This document shows, one piece after another, positions 31,610 to 45,345 of a stretch of 64,000 nucleotides of DNA. Made by a program: the position numbers and the translations under genes. How positions within the stretch are numbered: the first letter of the stretch is position 1; the number at the start of each line of letters is the position of its first letter. Source of the stretch: Drosophila persimilis (Eukaryota > Arthropoda > Insecta > Diptera > Drosophilidae). The stretch covers positions 2,852,001 through 2,916,000 of the forward strand of contig NW_020825298.1 in NCBI RefSeq assembly GCF_003286085.1, in the 5' to 3' direction. Under the pieces are notes generated by a model, which was not told the origin of the DNA, did not search any database, and saw only the letters and a program-made list of their open reading frames with translations.

Positions 31610-32310
31610 CGCTGTTCTATTGAGCGAAATAAGAACGGAGTGAATCGCCTTGCATTACGTCATCATGAGCGAGCCGGAAGAAAGAGCAGCAAAAGGAGAT
31701 CATGAAATCAGAGAGTAAAAGCCGCCTACGTGACTCGCTCTCAGTTCAAGTTTTGGTCAGTTTTCGAACGCGTGGTTTATTCTTAGCTCCGCGTTCTTTT
31801 GCCGTAAAAAGCGGTACAAGTGGTAGTAGAAAATATAACTGCTCAAATTGTGTTGGTGTATTGCAGTGGGAAATATAAAAAATCCTTAATATGTCGAAGT
31901 ATTTGCAAGTGAGTGCAACATATCATGAATGTGTATATTTAAAACACACATGTGTGGATATATTTTTTAATGTGCTAAAATGAAGCGAAATAACTAGAGG
32001 AAAAATTTTCATTTGATCACGCGGTCTTGCACCTTATTCAAAATGGCGTACTCGCCAAAGCAAATCTATCGCTATCTCTTTCTGGCACTGGAGTAGAACT
32101 AGACGCAGACAAGAAGCAGATCAAAAAGGAACACGAGAGAGCGGTCTCAATTAGGTATGAAGCTCGCTCTCTCTTAGGTTGCGTGTGCTCTTATTGGAAA
32201 ACAGTGCTGGCAAATGGGGAAAAAGGTTATAAATGTGGCGAAAAAACTGAAAGTTGAAACAAAATTAAGAGAGCGCCGCGGCGGTTGTTCTCTTTTTCTT
32301 TCCATAGTTG
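31610..32310 (+). repeat. large GAGAG-rich repeat, copy C (shorter)
   Basis: Head-to-tail with copy B, starting inside the unit near CCTTGCATTACGTCATCATG and ending near TTGTTCTCTTTTTCTTTCCA, which matches the end of copy A. More diverged than A and B. Confidence 0.7.
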
Positions 32311-32314
32311 CCAA

Positions 32315-34130
32315 ACGTTTGGAAATGAGAATAAAAACGGGGTTGACAAAATGAATGTATTAAAAACGACCAAAGACAATAGAATAATTTGTTTCTTACC
32401 ATTTACGTCAGCATGAATATACTTTTACTCTAAAATAACCATTTCCAAATGCAGTTTTCTATTTTTAGTATGGGCCTGGTAGCACACAGATGGAACTCTT
32501 TTGCGAAAAAAACCATTCTTTTTATTGGTTTATTCAGATAACGTATTCAGGCTCTTCCGATGATTGGTTAAGTGTTGCTGCGTCTTAGGGAGAAAATTCC
32601 GCATGTACTTTGGTAAGAACAAATCTCGCTATATCCTTCGATAAATCATCGAGAAATCTTGTTATGCCCCGTATAAGATATATCCCTCAGAAATCCCCTC
32701 ATCTATCAGCATTATTCTAAACCAATAAAAAGTCTCGATTCCAAGTATGAACAATTGGATGTACTTAGCATAGAATAACAATTTAACAAGTATTACTGGA
32801 CCAGCACATAAATGGCTACTTGAAGGACACCCCTAGACATACCCATACCCATCCCCATCTCCGTAGAAAATCTGTGCAGCCCCAGCCCCCGTTCGAGTCT
32901 TTTGTTCAGGTGACGAAATGCGACTTCAAACTACGTGATCTGCCTGCCAAAAGCCTCCCAGAAATGAGGGCGCAAACTTTCCGAGACGATAAAGTGTAAA
33001 AAACGGAGAGAAAGGAAGAAACGATGGCTCCACAAATCCCAAAAAAGGCACAGAGGGGCTGCGGGGTGGCGCACATTAAGGGGAAAGTAGCGCCGCCATG
33101 GGCGGGCAATCCCCATGTGGATGGAGCGGCTGTCATTTTGGGCCAAAACCCCGCTGCCAGACAAACACAATGCCCAGGCCGAAGGTAGTAAATGCAATCA
33201 ATACGCGCAGACGGCACATAACAGGTATTATGTATTATGTATAATGCATGATGTGGCCACCCACCCCCCACCCCCTGCCACCCACTCCCACTCCCAGCCC
33301 CGGTCCAGGTCCAGGGTCCTATGGAGAGTGCCGTGAAAAATCAACGTCGGGCGTAATCTATTAAATTATCCTAATTTCATCACGCACCAAATCCCTTTAG
33401 CCATGAGCCTTCGTCCTTTGCGCCTTTGCGCTCTTTCGCGTCGGGGTTTCGTCTGGAAAACAATAAAAATTTGCATAATATCGGTATAATATTTTAGCAT
33501 TATATGTGCCCTCCCCACAGCCACCCTCCCACGCCCCAAAGGTGCCGAAGTGTCGAGTATTATGGACAGAAAAGACATTTCTTTCAAACATTTTTTGTGG
33601 ATCCCTTTTTTTTTGGTTTGATTACGTGTCTGAGGAGGGGGTAACACATGTTCTCGGTTTTTTTTTTGTGGCCAGGCACTGAGGACATTTCGTTTTCCCT
33701 CCGACTTTTCCTCGGTTTTCTTTTGAAAAATCCCCTCTAATTACTTGTCTAATTACTGGGATTTTTCCCGACTGGCAAAGTAGCTGCAATTTGTTTCGCC
33801 AAAATCTCATTTTAAAAATAGCCAAAGCCAAAAAAAAAGACAAAAAATAGCGAAATGCTAAAATGCCAAGCAGCTGAAATGTTAATGTAGATAAATACAT
33901 TCCGGGGCGGAAAAAAACTGGGCGAAAAGTTGAAATAGATTAATGGCCGAAGAATGAACTGGCAAGAATAGCGTTTCTCTTTTTTTGGGTATTTTTTTTG
34001 CGCTAGATGTATATTTTTGTTGGTAACATTTCTTACCTTCTAATGTTAACAATTTTCAACCAAAAAGCTGCGACTTTGAGATTTGTTAAAAGCGAATACT
34101 CATCGTCGAATTTCTCCTAGAAAAAACACA
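32315..34130. other. intergenic DNA
   Basis: No gene recognised. Contains C-rich patches (33260-33310) and long T or A runs. Confidence 0.5.
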
Positions 34131-34133
34131 GAA

Positions 34134-34470
34134 CACAAGATGAGAAATAGGGCAATATTCAGATCTGACTACCGAACAATTTTGTGTTAAGATTTGAGTA
34201 CCTTTTGGAGGAATAATCTACCAGTATATAAATATTTTTGTAGATATTGTAAGCAGCAGAAGAAGAACATCTCATCACCATCTAAGAATACAAAGAAGGC
34301 TACCATTCAGGACTTTGAAAAGCAGATCCAAGAGTGTCTGTACTATAAAGAGCCCCAGCGTGACCAGGCTAAAGCTTGTTACGGCCGGAACCCCAGGAGA
34401 AACGAGGCACTCCATCCGACAAACCAACCGAGGGGCTCTCACGCATACCCAAAAAGGTAAGGTCCTTAAC
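34134..34470 (+). other. coding-like segment ending at a consensus donor
   Basis: A frame beginning at the TTG codon 34194 is open for 88 codons with a protein-like mix (CRYCKQQKKN, IQDFEKQIQECLYYKEPQRD). It runs into AAAAAG/GTAAGG at about 34456, a good donor. A second frame in the same stretch also reads plausibly near its end. No convincing start codon precedes it. Function unknown; may be a decayed gene or chance. Confidence 0.25.
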
Positions 34471-37400
34471 TTTAAACACCATAAACATAATTTGTGAATA
34501 CATCTATTGGGTTATACAGATCACAGATCACATCAATCCCTTCTCTCTTCGTTCATTTCAATCGAATCTTTTACTCTAAAAAGATACCAAAATCCTCTCT
34601 CTTTGTTGCCTTTTTATCATATCTCATTTTGCCCACTCGAAATAATTTTCTAATCAATAATCCTCCAACTTCTGGCGGCTTCAACTATTCGGAGATTAAG
34701 AAATCTTGGCAATTTCTGATTGTTCTGTTTGTCATGGCATAAATCTGGAAAAAATAGTCGAGTCTACATGGGCGATAAGCTGGGATATTTGTCTTGGCCA
34801 AGGACTGGCTCTTGGCTGGCGCTCAAATAGCCTGGCCATAATTTATCATAACTAACTCCGGAGGCGATGCTCATTTGTCAACCGAAGCAAGCCCCCAAGT
34901 ACAATGAACTCCAAATTGCAGACAACAGCCAAAAGAATATTCTCGTACTTCTAGGCAAATCCCGGAATGGCCGGGCCACGGCATATGTGAAGCTATTTGC
35001 GGTTGAGCTTTGATGAACCAAATGCTGGACAGATTCAAGCGTAAAATGAAAGGAAATTGAAATGCGAACAAATTGAATTGAGGACTGACTGGCCGCCCGA
35101 GGGCCAAAAAAGGAGGTCTGTCTGTCTTCTGCTTCGTTTAACTTGCCCCCAAAATATGCAACAACTTTCGCCATCGACGCGGCACTCAATGAGAGTGCAA
35201 TCAAATATTCAAGACGTTCGTTCAAGAACTTCCCGATTTCTCGACTTCTGTGCCACGCCACAAAATGCATAATTAAAATCCATTAAATGAATTTCCAGTC
35301 TCTCTCTTCTAGCTTTTTTTCTGCGGCGGAACTTTTCATTAATGAATCAAAATGAAAAAAGTTTCCGGCGCTCCTCCAACACTATTTCCTTGGACCATTA
35401 ATTTCCCATTTTGACATTTATACAATCGTTGGCCCCAAAATGCAAATTTCATTTTGACCATCATGAATGCCAAAGTGCAAAATTCAATCAATTTGAGCCA
35501 TTTACCTTTAGCCAGCCGTCAATCGAGTGCCCGCAATCCACAATCCCAAATCCCAGATCCCAGTGTGTGTGCCCCAACGAGTGTCCTGGGGATTTGTGTT
35601 TCTGACACACGGCCAGGCCAGGACACACACACACACATGAGAGTGCTACCCGAATCCTAGAAACCATTGAAAAATATTCGGCATGGCAGGTAAATCATCC
35701 ATCCATTGGCACAAGAGTTTTTCCCCAATTAATACACACCGAACGCTCCGGGAGGGGGGAGGCAGGGCAGCCCCATTGGCTTTTGATTTTGATTTGGATT
35801 TGAGCGTTGGAATTTTCCATCAAATGCATTTCGTTTGTGCGGATTTTCTACGAGTATTTGCCGAAAATGGATTTATTCACAAAATATTACATGGCCCCCG
35901 CAATGGCATTCGGACTCTGGCTTGAATGCTTTTGCTTCTGCTTTGCTGCTGATAAATACGAGTATTTACACAGATTACATTTAATTTTAAACGTATTTGT
36001 TTAAACGGTTTAAAGCGGAAATTTTATATGCATTTTAAATGTATTTTAATGATAACTTCGCATCCATTTCTCTCCTCATTTCCTTATTGAAAACCCCATA
36101 AATAAATACGAAATTCGAAATGCAAATTAAGCTTGATAATCCCCAACGTCTACGAGTCCACGGGCCTGGTCTGGAGCATTTCTAATTTATTGGCATTTAA
36201 TTGCCAAAGGATTTGAAGCAAAATATTAGCGGTTCTGGCCATTCTGGTCCAGCGAGCATGAAATTGTGTGCAGTGGCCCCCCATTCGCTGTGGCACTGGC
36301 ACGGCTCTCCTCCTGGCATTATAATGGACCCTCGCTCGACCAATGCGATTATATTAATTAATTTCCTATCGATTGCCGTATTAGCGTCTCCACTGTCTTG
36401 GACTCCACCAAGGGGAAGAGGTCCTCATTGTTCGAAGCGGCTTGCTCTCTGGATCTGCAAGGGTTTATCAAAATATTAAATCAGTTCAAGTTCATCCAGG
36501 AGTTGTATTTACTTTTCAATGATTTGTGATCCTTGGGGAGTGGCAGTAAGGAGTCTGTTTTGAGCGGTTAAATATGGACTTATGCCATGAGAGAGATTCA
36601 GAGAATTTTATAGGTTTATTAGCTTAGTTTTATGAGGCATTAAATCATTGAAAAACATATTAGAAGAAGCTAAAAGACAACAGCTCTGAAAGAGAGTACT
36701 CTGCAAATATTTCGCCTGTAGAAACCTTACCTTTTAAGCACTGAATTTTCTTTGAAAAACAGCACAAATAAATCTACAAGTTCATCTCTCAAGAAAGAGA
36801 AAACTACAAGCGACTTTCCAGACACATTTTCTGTAAGAAATATTCTTTTAAAAACTCCTGCATAATCTCTCGATTGCCCTGAGGTATTCCCTTATTCGCT
36901 ACGACTTTCGTTTTGGGATTATTCTTCAGATTTGGACTTGGAGTTGAGTTGCGGCAGATGTTCTGTAAAATGCTAATAATTGCCTTAATTGCGTTGATAT
37001 CCAAATATTTGCATTCCGAATGCATTTGAACTTTTCGAGTGCCTCTGTCGCTGTCTCTGGCTCTGCCTCTGACTCTGGCGGTGGATGTGGCATCTTCTAA
37101 TTCTGATGCGGAATCTGATTATGTTTGCATTTGCATTTGTGCATTCGCTGTTCTTCCGCTACAGATTGATTCACTGCACTCTCGCCTCCCGGTTCCCGGT
37201 TCTCGGTTGTCGGTTGTCGGTTTCTGTGGCCTCAAGTGGACCGACGATGATGCGGCTGATGCAGATGATGACTTCTTGAAATGTTTGTTTTAATAAATGC
37301 CCAAGTAAATTGTGCATTTTATGCTGCAAATGAGGCCTGCGACTAGACCGTCGTTTGATGTTTGCGCTGTTCGAACTTTAATGAGAATTTTTCTTTTTTT

Positions 37401-38439
37401 TTTTTGGAGCTTATCATTCGGGAATGGCTGGGGGTGGGCATGTGGCCCGCTTTTAAAGTCAAAAAGCCCCTCCTCCGCATCCCCTGTGGAACGTGTGTTT
37501 ACTCAGCTGTGACTTAATTTCATTTTGCATTTCCTCCTCCGAGTGCAGGGCACCAGAGCCAGCCATTGGGGATTAATGCCGCTGACGTCTGGCAATCTCA
37601 AATGATGTCTGTCAAGGACTCTCGGGCGATGATAATGTGCTTTGGCACAAACTTTTAACTCCCCAGCCTCCCCAGCCACCAGCATAAGCTTTGCCCCCAA
37701 AACTTTTATGACTAGACAGTTTTTTGGGGAGTCTCCATCCATCCTCCCTCCTGATATACTCTCCTTTTTGTTAGGGGGGTGTAGGGGGGCTCGTCAATAT
37801 GCTAATAATGTAAACTCATGTGGCCGGAAATTGTTTAGCTATAAACTTTGTTTATGGCTTGCCGAACTTCAAATTGGGATGACAGATCCCCCAGCATCTA
37901 CTCCTAAATGTCCTTAATATTTAACTAGAAGCATATGTGCGGCATTTGTTTGTTAAGTGAGTGACGTCGAGACGGGAACACACCATTTGGGGGCTTGTCT
38001 CCGGGAAAGTGAGTGTCGGTCGTCAGGCATCAGGCGAGTGCTTATCACTTAGGAGTTTGTTTGCCAAGGCTTCTTATCAACTGTGCCGCAAAAGTTGTCT
38101 TCCTAAGTCGATTGCTAGGCATTAATGGGGATGCTTGTTGGTTGCAGTATCTAAGAGCTACTCCATAGAGTTACAGCAAAATGTATGCGTTTTGTGCATA
38201 AATTAAACCGCAATCTCCTTGAATTTTGCAGGCACTTGTCTTGAGAGATGGGAACAACATAGACAGAAAGAGAGGAACCACGTCGACTACTGCTTTGTTT
38301 TTTTTCCCTTTTCCACCAAATAATCTATTTTATTCGAATTTTTAAATATTTATCTGCTACATCTGTTCCTCTGTCTCTCTCGCACTTCTCACGCCAACAC
38401 CAGCCGTTACATCTCGTTCCACTCCGTCAGAGGGCGCAC

Positions 38440-38500
38440 ACTGGACGAGGAAGAGTGTGTGTGAGAGCGAGCAGAGAGAGAGGGAGAGTAAGCGCTTGGA
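38440..38500 (+). promoter_or_regulatory. GAGA-rich tract
   Basis: GAGAG repeats spaced irregularly (GTGTGAGAGCGAGCAGAGAG and following) next to TCTCTCTCGC upstream. GAGA-factor (Trl) and related proteins bind such clusters at promoters and Polycomb response elements. Confidence 0.35.
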
Positions 38501-39556
38501 AGAGAGAGCGTTGAAACTGCACATCCATTTGTTCATTCCGGCTGTAATTATAATCCGATCTGAACCAGATTGGGCAATCTGATAGATACGGTCATTCTCT
38601 ATGATTCTACGCTTTTAGTTTTCTCTTATCTTCAATTTAGAATGCTCTTTCGGAACCCAATCACAAGTCAGCATACAGAACTATTTTCTATTTTAGCAAA
38701 AAAAAAAATAATTTCCTGTAAATTCCCAGATAAACTCCAGTAAAATCCCCAGTAAATTCTTCAGCATTTTATATATTTTTTGTGTCGCATTTTTCAACAT
38801 TATTTATGATCCTCAAATCCCTTCAACCATTTTCACCTGCCATCAAACCTTAATCCCTTTTGGCACAACGCAAAAAGTTTCAAATCAATTAATTTTATTT
38901 TTTTGTCAACAGCCACAACAAAAATTAATGATATCTGCAGGAAAAGAAAAACTTTGCCAAGAAATACCAAAGCCCAAGATTATGGCCAAAGGTGGGGATC
39001 AACTTTTGGGTGCAATTCCAGCCAAATTCCTGTTTATATTTTCGCATCTATCAAAGTGTTTTTTCTCTGGTTTTTTTTTTTGTTCTTTTTTTCCACAATT
39101 TATTCATGTCGCCGGGCACTTTGCATACCGACATCTATGCCAATCCCAAGGCCCATGTGGGAGTACAACTCCATTAGTTCTACTGAGAGGTTTGTTTGTT
39201 GTTTTCATTAGCCATTCATTTTCCTTTGCCAGTCAAGTTTTTCACATATTTCTGGGATTTTTTTTCGGTGGGAGTATCCCTAAGGAGGAGGGTATTGGTA
39301 TTTTGCAGATAAGTTTTTGATGAAAAGGGAACCGAGACAGTTCTCTTTAGATTTGAATACCTTAAGGCCATCAAACCTATCTTCTCCCAAAGGAAGAAAC
39401 CCTCTCTAAGGGTATTCCAAATTCGGCTGTGCCAAAATACCTTTCCTTTCGGGGTTCTTGTTGTTTTGCTATTTATTTAGGCGACGGCAATTTGATACTT
39501 TTAAGGATTTGGCGAGTTTGACATGCGTAACGCCATTAAATTTATCAATTGCTCAA

Positions 39557-39604
39557 CTCTCTCTCTCTCCCTCCCTCTCCCTCTCAGTCTCTCCTTCTCT
39601 CTGC
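39557..39604. repeat. (CT)n-rich low-complexity tract
   Basis: CTCTCTCTCTCTCCCTCCCT and further CTC units; a simple repeat with possible GAGA-factor sites. Confidence 0.8.
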
Positions 39605-42600
39605 GGCACGCTGCCACCTTTTGTGGCTGCCACTGCTCTTATTATTTTTTATTTGCCATTACAGAATTTACAACTTTTTTCAATCAGAGCGCGCGAAGAA
39701 ACCTTCGGCCATTCGCGACGAGACGAAGAGCGACGCGTGCCACTCGATTTTGATTATTTAAGGGCAAAAACAACTTGAGGATTTTATTTTCTTGTTGGCA
39801 ATATAGTGGCAATTTATCATTCATTAGGTGGTTGAAGTGGAACTTGGCTTTGGCTGGGGATGGAGAAGGGGATGAGTCTTTTGCCAAACGGAAACTTGCT
39901 CAATGGCAAATAAATGGAAAAAAGTCGATGGGCCGGGGGGAGTTTTGTGCAGGAAATGCATGGGGGGGAGAGACTTGTAGTTAATGGTAATTTACAGCTA
40001 CAGCTAGAAGGAAATCCACAGACGATCTTGAGGCTACGGGATACGTGGAGAACTTGGTTCGTTTTATACCAAGACATTTAAAAGCTGGATTTGTAAAACT
40101 ATTGGAGTGGGAAACCTTACAAGAAACGTTAATACATTTGTATGTATTTTCTGTATTATGATCAATACCGATTTCTCGAGATTGTTCAAGTGGAAATTGA
40201 CGAATTACCATCCTTTTTCCCATGTAAAATACCAAAGACTTTATAAAGAATATACAAAATAAGAGTTTTTTTGTATTGGGGGGTAAGGGTCTTTAAAAAG
40301 CAGCCGATGGTAGTAGTACTTGTAGTGCTATGACTCTGGCCCTTCAGTATTCAATAAAAAATTCTTAAGTTAAGGCTATATTTCCATAGGGCTGTAAAAG
40401 AAACCCCATAAAAGGAGGCAGACCTCAAATGCATGATTATACGTGTGCACTTGTGGCCTTTCAGCAAAACTTTAAGAGAGAGCCTAGAGCCACTTTCAAA
40501 AGCCACCCTGAAAAGTTGTGTGCCCAAAAAATGTACGGCCGTTACTCATCTTAATATTTTGTTTGTTTCTGGTTTGACATTCTTAGGCGAGGCATTACCT
40601 TTTAAAGGGAAGCAATATTTCAAACGTTGGGTAGATTTCCTCAAAAGCATGTTTTTCGACCCAAAGGCTTTGAGAAGTAGCTGAAGAAATTCTCACATCA
40701 GAAAGGACTGCTCCAATTTCACTCCGATATCTTCAAAGTCCTAAGACGAGATTATTGGTAATCATTCCTTCCGATTCCAAGGCGAAGACAGCTGCCAATC
40801 CATGGTAAACCCGCAATTTATTAATCAAGTATTTTTACGATTTTGTTTATTTTAATTTTATGGCTTTTCCTGTGGCTGTGGCACGTTCCGCCTCAATAAA
40901 TCGAAGCGCCTCCTTTTATGGTTATGACTGTGTCGCAGGTGTGTGCGTTAATACAAAGCAATAATACAGTACAATACAATACAAGAAACGTAAATGAATA
41001 AACATAAATATAAGCAAATGTGAAACACAACTAAAGGAAAAACAAAACACCTTTAAGGCTTACGGTTCTGTGGCTGTGGTTCTGTGATTCTGTAACCGCA
41101 AAATGACACGAGTTTTCACTTTTATTGCCAGCATTTAACAGGCCATGACACGGCGGCAAGTTTTTTTCATCATCAATTTGCTTTATGGCCTGGAATGGCT
41201 GCCGCAGCAGCAGCAGCAGCCACTTGTCATAACACACGGCCGCCCGTGAGTAACCGTTGCCATTGCCGTTTGGCTAAAACATTTACCCAGGCCAAAGGAA
41301 AAACGAGGAAAATGACAACGAAAACTAAGGAAAACTAAACTGCAGCCGTGGGGCTAGAGATGGTCAAAAAGGGAGAGGATTTGCAGCCAGGAAGAAAGCT
41401 ATAAACTGAGGCTATAGATGGGATTTGGCGGCAGGAAAAGATGGGATTCGGTGCCAGAAGGAACTCCTAGCTTCCCTTCGATGATTCTCACCTTCGACTA
41501 TCATCTCTAGCTCGTTTTCGCTGCATCTGCACCTCCTGCCTCCATCTGAGGCTCAGTGGCATTGTTGTTGCCACTTTGCTAACATTTTCACACCCAAGAC
41601 ACAGAGACAGAGAGAGAGGGAGAGGGAGAGAACGAGACACGTCAGCACGGAGCAGGCGTTTGGCCTGGACGAAGGCAGCGACAATTTGTCTGCAAATTCG
41701 CGAGGTGGTGCCACTGGAGGGGGCACTGGGAGACCTGTCTGTGCCCCGAAAGTGTTTTAGCCTCTCCGACTGGGGCTGGAGCTGGGGCTGGGGCATGTCC
41801 ATGTCCCTGTCCATGTCCATGATGGCGTGTAACTGGTTTGTATCTTTTTGCAGTTATTTCTCTTCGTTTCTGGCTGCCTTTCTCCTTGCCATTCCCCCTT
41901 TCCCCCTCCATTCTGCTCTTCCGCTGTCCGATTTTGTCAACATTATTCAAGCATAAACATGACCCAACCATTGCGATGACGAACCCAAACAGGGAAAGCA
42001 CTCCACTCCGACGACGACGACTCGGAGTCCGCTCTACGAGTGGCAGAGCGGCTGGGAAAACGTGATGCCAGTGGAAAATGCTTGAAACAAGCATTTAAAC
42101 GTCGTTAGGTTTTCCTACAAATCAAGATAAATGGCGATAGGACATGTGACCATGACAAGGACGGGGACAGCAACAGGAACAGGGACAGGAACAGGGACAA
42201 GGGTGGGACAGGGAGAGGGTTGTTCTTCGGCTCAGGTTTGTGTGAGGTTCAGGTGAAGTTTCGTTGTTGTTTTGGCTTTTAATTTGTTTGTTTGTTTTGT
42301 TCCGAAAAGGCACAATCAGTGTCCTGCTGCTAAGGATGTGGAATGTTGTAAGTGGATAAAAGTTCCTTAAGAACTAGTTTAAAGACAAGAGAGGCCTTCA
42401 ATTTATAACAAAATCAATTCAAAATTGAAAAGCTCATTTGAAGTATGAACAATAGCATAATTTCCGATAAATCCAACAGTTTTAGGGCCCAAAAAGGGAA
42501 CATATTGGTAGTTAAAGACACATAATGGTACTATCTTTGATATATATCACAGATAAATCCATCCTCTAGCCCTGCAACTCCTGTTGGATCCACTCCTCCT

Positions 42601-43489
42601 CTTCTTAAGAGTAGATTTTCCCGCCATGGAGTCCCTTTAAAGAAAAATCAATCACTTCCCTCCAGACTTGCCTTAAAATTCACATTAAAATAATGATTTC
42701 TATGCCCCACCAATTTATATTGCAATTTATCCCAGACCAACCACTTCATCATCAATCTCCCGCTTGGGCCTCGATGGGAGTGCAATCTTTAAGCACTTAA
42801 GAGGGCTATTCAAACAGAAGGAATGCGCCTAACATTTGCCCATCCAATTAGGCCAAGAATGGCGTATCGGGCCAACGAAATGCATTTCAAACAGCGCCCA
42901 GCGCCCTGCGCCCTTCGAGTGCAATAAAATCCAAAGGGATGGAGAGACAGAGAGTCAACTCTCGACTCGAGGCGACTCGACTGCGCTAAATGCATCACGT
43001 ATTGGATTTTGACATAAACGCTTGTCCTCGTTAGCGCCGCATCGTGTTCCTGCGGCACCTCCGCCAGCCCGCCATCCCACCACCGCCCATAGAGATCTCT
43101 TCCCGGGGTCCCCTGTCCGCCTGCGGTGCCATTCTAAAAGTTTTACAACTCGGGAGGCAGCTCCAGGGCGGCTGAGGGCGCGACGAAGGTGCAAGCCGAG
43201 GAACCAAAAAGTTTCAGAGACAAGTAGTAGGCAGCATGTTGATAAATTGCCTCGGCTTTAACCCTGGCCCAGAGCCCTCTGACGCTGTCGGATTTTATGC
43301 AAAAATCATTTCGAGAAAAAAAAAAGTAAAGGTGGTGTGCAAATAGGAGTCGCCTGGGGGAGTGCCCTGGAAAGAGCAAACAAATGTTTCTAGGGTAATG
43401 GAATGGGCGGAAAAAGTTATGCTGTAGAGTGGTTTTGCAGAAATTTTGGAAAATAGAGTTAGAAAATCCCCAAATTATATTGTCATCAT

Positions 43490-43630
43490 TATTTTTATAG
43501 TTTTTTTTAATAGTATTTTTTGGTTTTTTTATGACGTTTTATTAATTTTTGTGAATTTTGTATTTTCTGTAGTATTTTTTGGTATATTTGGTATTTTTAG
43601 TATTTTTTGTACTTTTTGGTATTGCAACAA
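43490..43630. repeat. degenerate T-rich minisatellite (GTATTTTTTG units)
   Basis: About ten imperfect units built on GTATTTTTTG, with variants GTATATTTG and GTACTTTTTG. Confidence 0.7.
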
Positions 43631-43631
43631 A

Positions 43632-44700
43632 GTACAATCAAATTTCGGCTATGAGACGCCACGAATGAGTGTTACCGAATCTAAACATTCGTGAAAAGAG
43701 CTGCCTTCACATGTCCTGTTCATAATAGTAGACACCGCGGACACCCTGCCACTTCCCCGTCACATTCTTCGTTGAGAACCCGCCATACCCTGCAGTGCAA
43801 ACATATGCCAGCGGGATGTTTGGTTATGAAAAGTTCGCCCCTTGGGGAAGACACTCTCAAGAAACGACAAAAAAGCTGCTCGTTTCTCGATTGAGATCCC
43901 TCGAGTGTTGACTGACGGCGTTGCTGCTGGCGCTGAAATAATGCGGCCAATAAATGTCATTGCAATGAGCGAGGAGTGCGAGAGACCAGCGGCTGAGAAG
44001 AGGGAAGGCAGGAGGTTGGAGGTAGGTTGCCTTTCATGTATTTCTTCGGCGACTCGTTCCTCGTTCCTCGCTCCTCGAGTCTCGACTCGGGAGTATTGTA
44101 TATTTAAATGGCAGTTAAAGTGGCAACACGTTTCCTTTTCGTTTGAAGTTGTCGATGACGATGACGACGAGGATGATGATGATGATGGGGAAAAAGGAGT
44201 GTGATGATCCTCCTGCAGCTGTGCTGTGCTGTGCCTCACCTTCACCTTCCACATGCCATGCATTGATGCGTTTATAAATATTTCATATCTAGCAACTGTA
44301 CTTTTTGTGAGTCACAAAACCGAACAAAGACAGCTTTTTTGTATAAACAATATATGCATATACTTAAATATCTTTACCGATTTCCCCATTTGCATTCAAT
44401 GAATGGCCAAGCCAGGCCAGGCCAGGCCAGAAGAGGAGCCAGTGTGCCAGGGAGCCCATTGTGAGTGTCATTGTCAGTTTGGAGCACACTCTCCAGATTC
44501 CCCATTCGAATCCCATTCCCCTTCCCATTCCCATTTGCATATCGGCACTTGACGAAATACTTATCTTCCGTAGGAATGGCAAATCAAATTGTTGGCAATT
44601 TGCATACATCATATGTTAACAGCAATTTTGAGTTGGGTACACTGCACTACACACATCCGAACATCGTTCACTCGCAGATAAATCAATTTTCATTCCCAGT
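43632..44700. other. intergenic DNA
   Basis: No gene recognised. A GATGATGACGAC-type tract at 44150-44195 and a GGCCA repeat at 44410-44430 are the notable features. Confidence 0.45.
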
Positions 44701-44707
44701 CTTAACT

Positions 44708-44851
44708 TTATTTGACAGCCTCAATTGTCGGCCCAGAGTCGTCCGAGTCGGTAATGAAGTCATCCTCATCACCGCATTGGCTGATGCTTCGATTAGGCAT
44801 CGGACTTTGATGGCTTTCAATCATCAGGCCAGAGATGTGGAGAGGGTATAC
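44708..44851 (-). other. candidate terminal coding exon with acidic tail
   Basis: Minus-strand frame opening right after CATCTGTTAG and running 47 codons to a TAA. It includes GLMIESHQSP, SQCGDEDDFITDSDDSG and ends PTIEAVK. An AATAAA overlaps the stop codon. The acidic, Ser/Asp-rich C-terminus is typical of real proteins. The plus strand is also open across this stretch, so chance cannot be excluded. No upstream exon was recognised. Confidence 0.3.
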
Positions 44852-44854
44852 CTA

Positions 44855-45300
44855 ACAGATGTGGTACTTCGAAGAGGCTTATTAATATTCGTATGATAAT
44901 TTGCTTGAAATTTGTATAATAGAGAGGGAGAATTCGTGGCTGAACACCAGAGAAATGAGGGCCCATAAAAGTGCCATCAATTGGCTTGGGAAAATATTGA
45001 GAGGCCTAGAACTCCTACTTGGAGAGGGCACAGTCCCTATATGACTTGTTTCCATGAATTTTAATGAGTGTTTATCCATCCAGAGTGCAATTAGTGTCAT
45101 GTACGGAAGAGTAACAAAGATTAGAGAACACATAGTTGACGCATGGGAGTAAAATAGTGATTAAACCCGAGAATTTAGGGGGACAGCATGCGGCAGTCAT
45201 CGACTCCCACAACAATTCTGACTCTAACGTTTCATTCATTAAGAAATATATTTTAAAGCATACCTAAATCATAAGCTCACATAAATACTGACTGAGAACT
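44855..45300. other. intergenic DNA
   Basis: No supported gene. A minus-strand frame of 83 codons at 44882-45133 has ordinary composition but no recognised features. Confidence 0.4.
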
Positions 45301-45303
45301 GGA

Positions 45304-45345
45304 TATAAAAGGAGTGCCGCGGTCCTTGCCGCCACTCACAACGTT
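45304..45345 (+). promoter_or_regulatory. TATA box without an obvious gene
   Basis: TATAAAAGG at 45304-45312 is a near-ideal TATA box. CACTCACAACGTT about 30 bases downstream could be the start site. No convincing coding frame follows within 300 bases, so the product, if any, may be non-coding or spliced. Confidence 0.4.

Larger units (their letters stand above)
34475..43480. other. gene-poor AT-rich region
   Basis: No coding gene recognised. It has the look of a large intron or regulatory desert: short blocks of ordinary composition among A/T runs, with GAGA-type tracts at 38440-38500 and a CT-rich tract at 39557-39604. Confidence 0.5.

Noticed and set aside
40433-40684. 83-codon plus-strand frame
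   Set aside because: Reasonable composition but no promoter, splice or family evidence; within chance expectation for the region.
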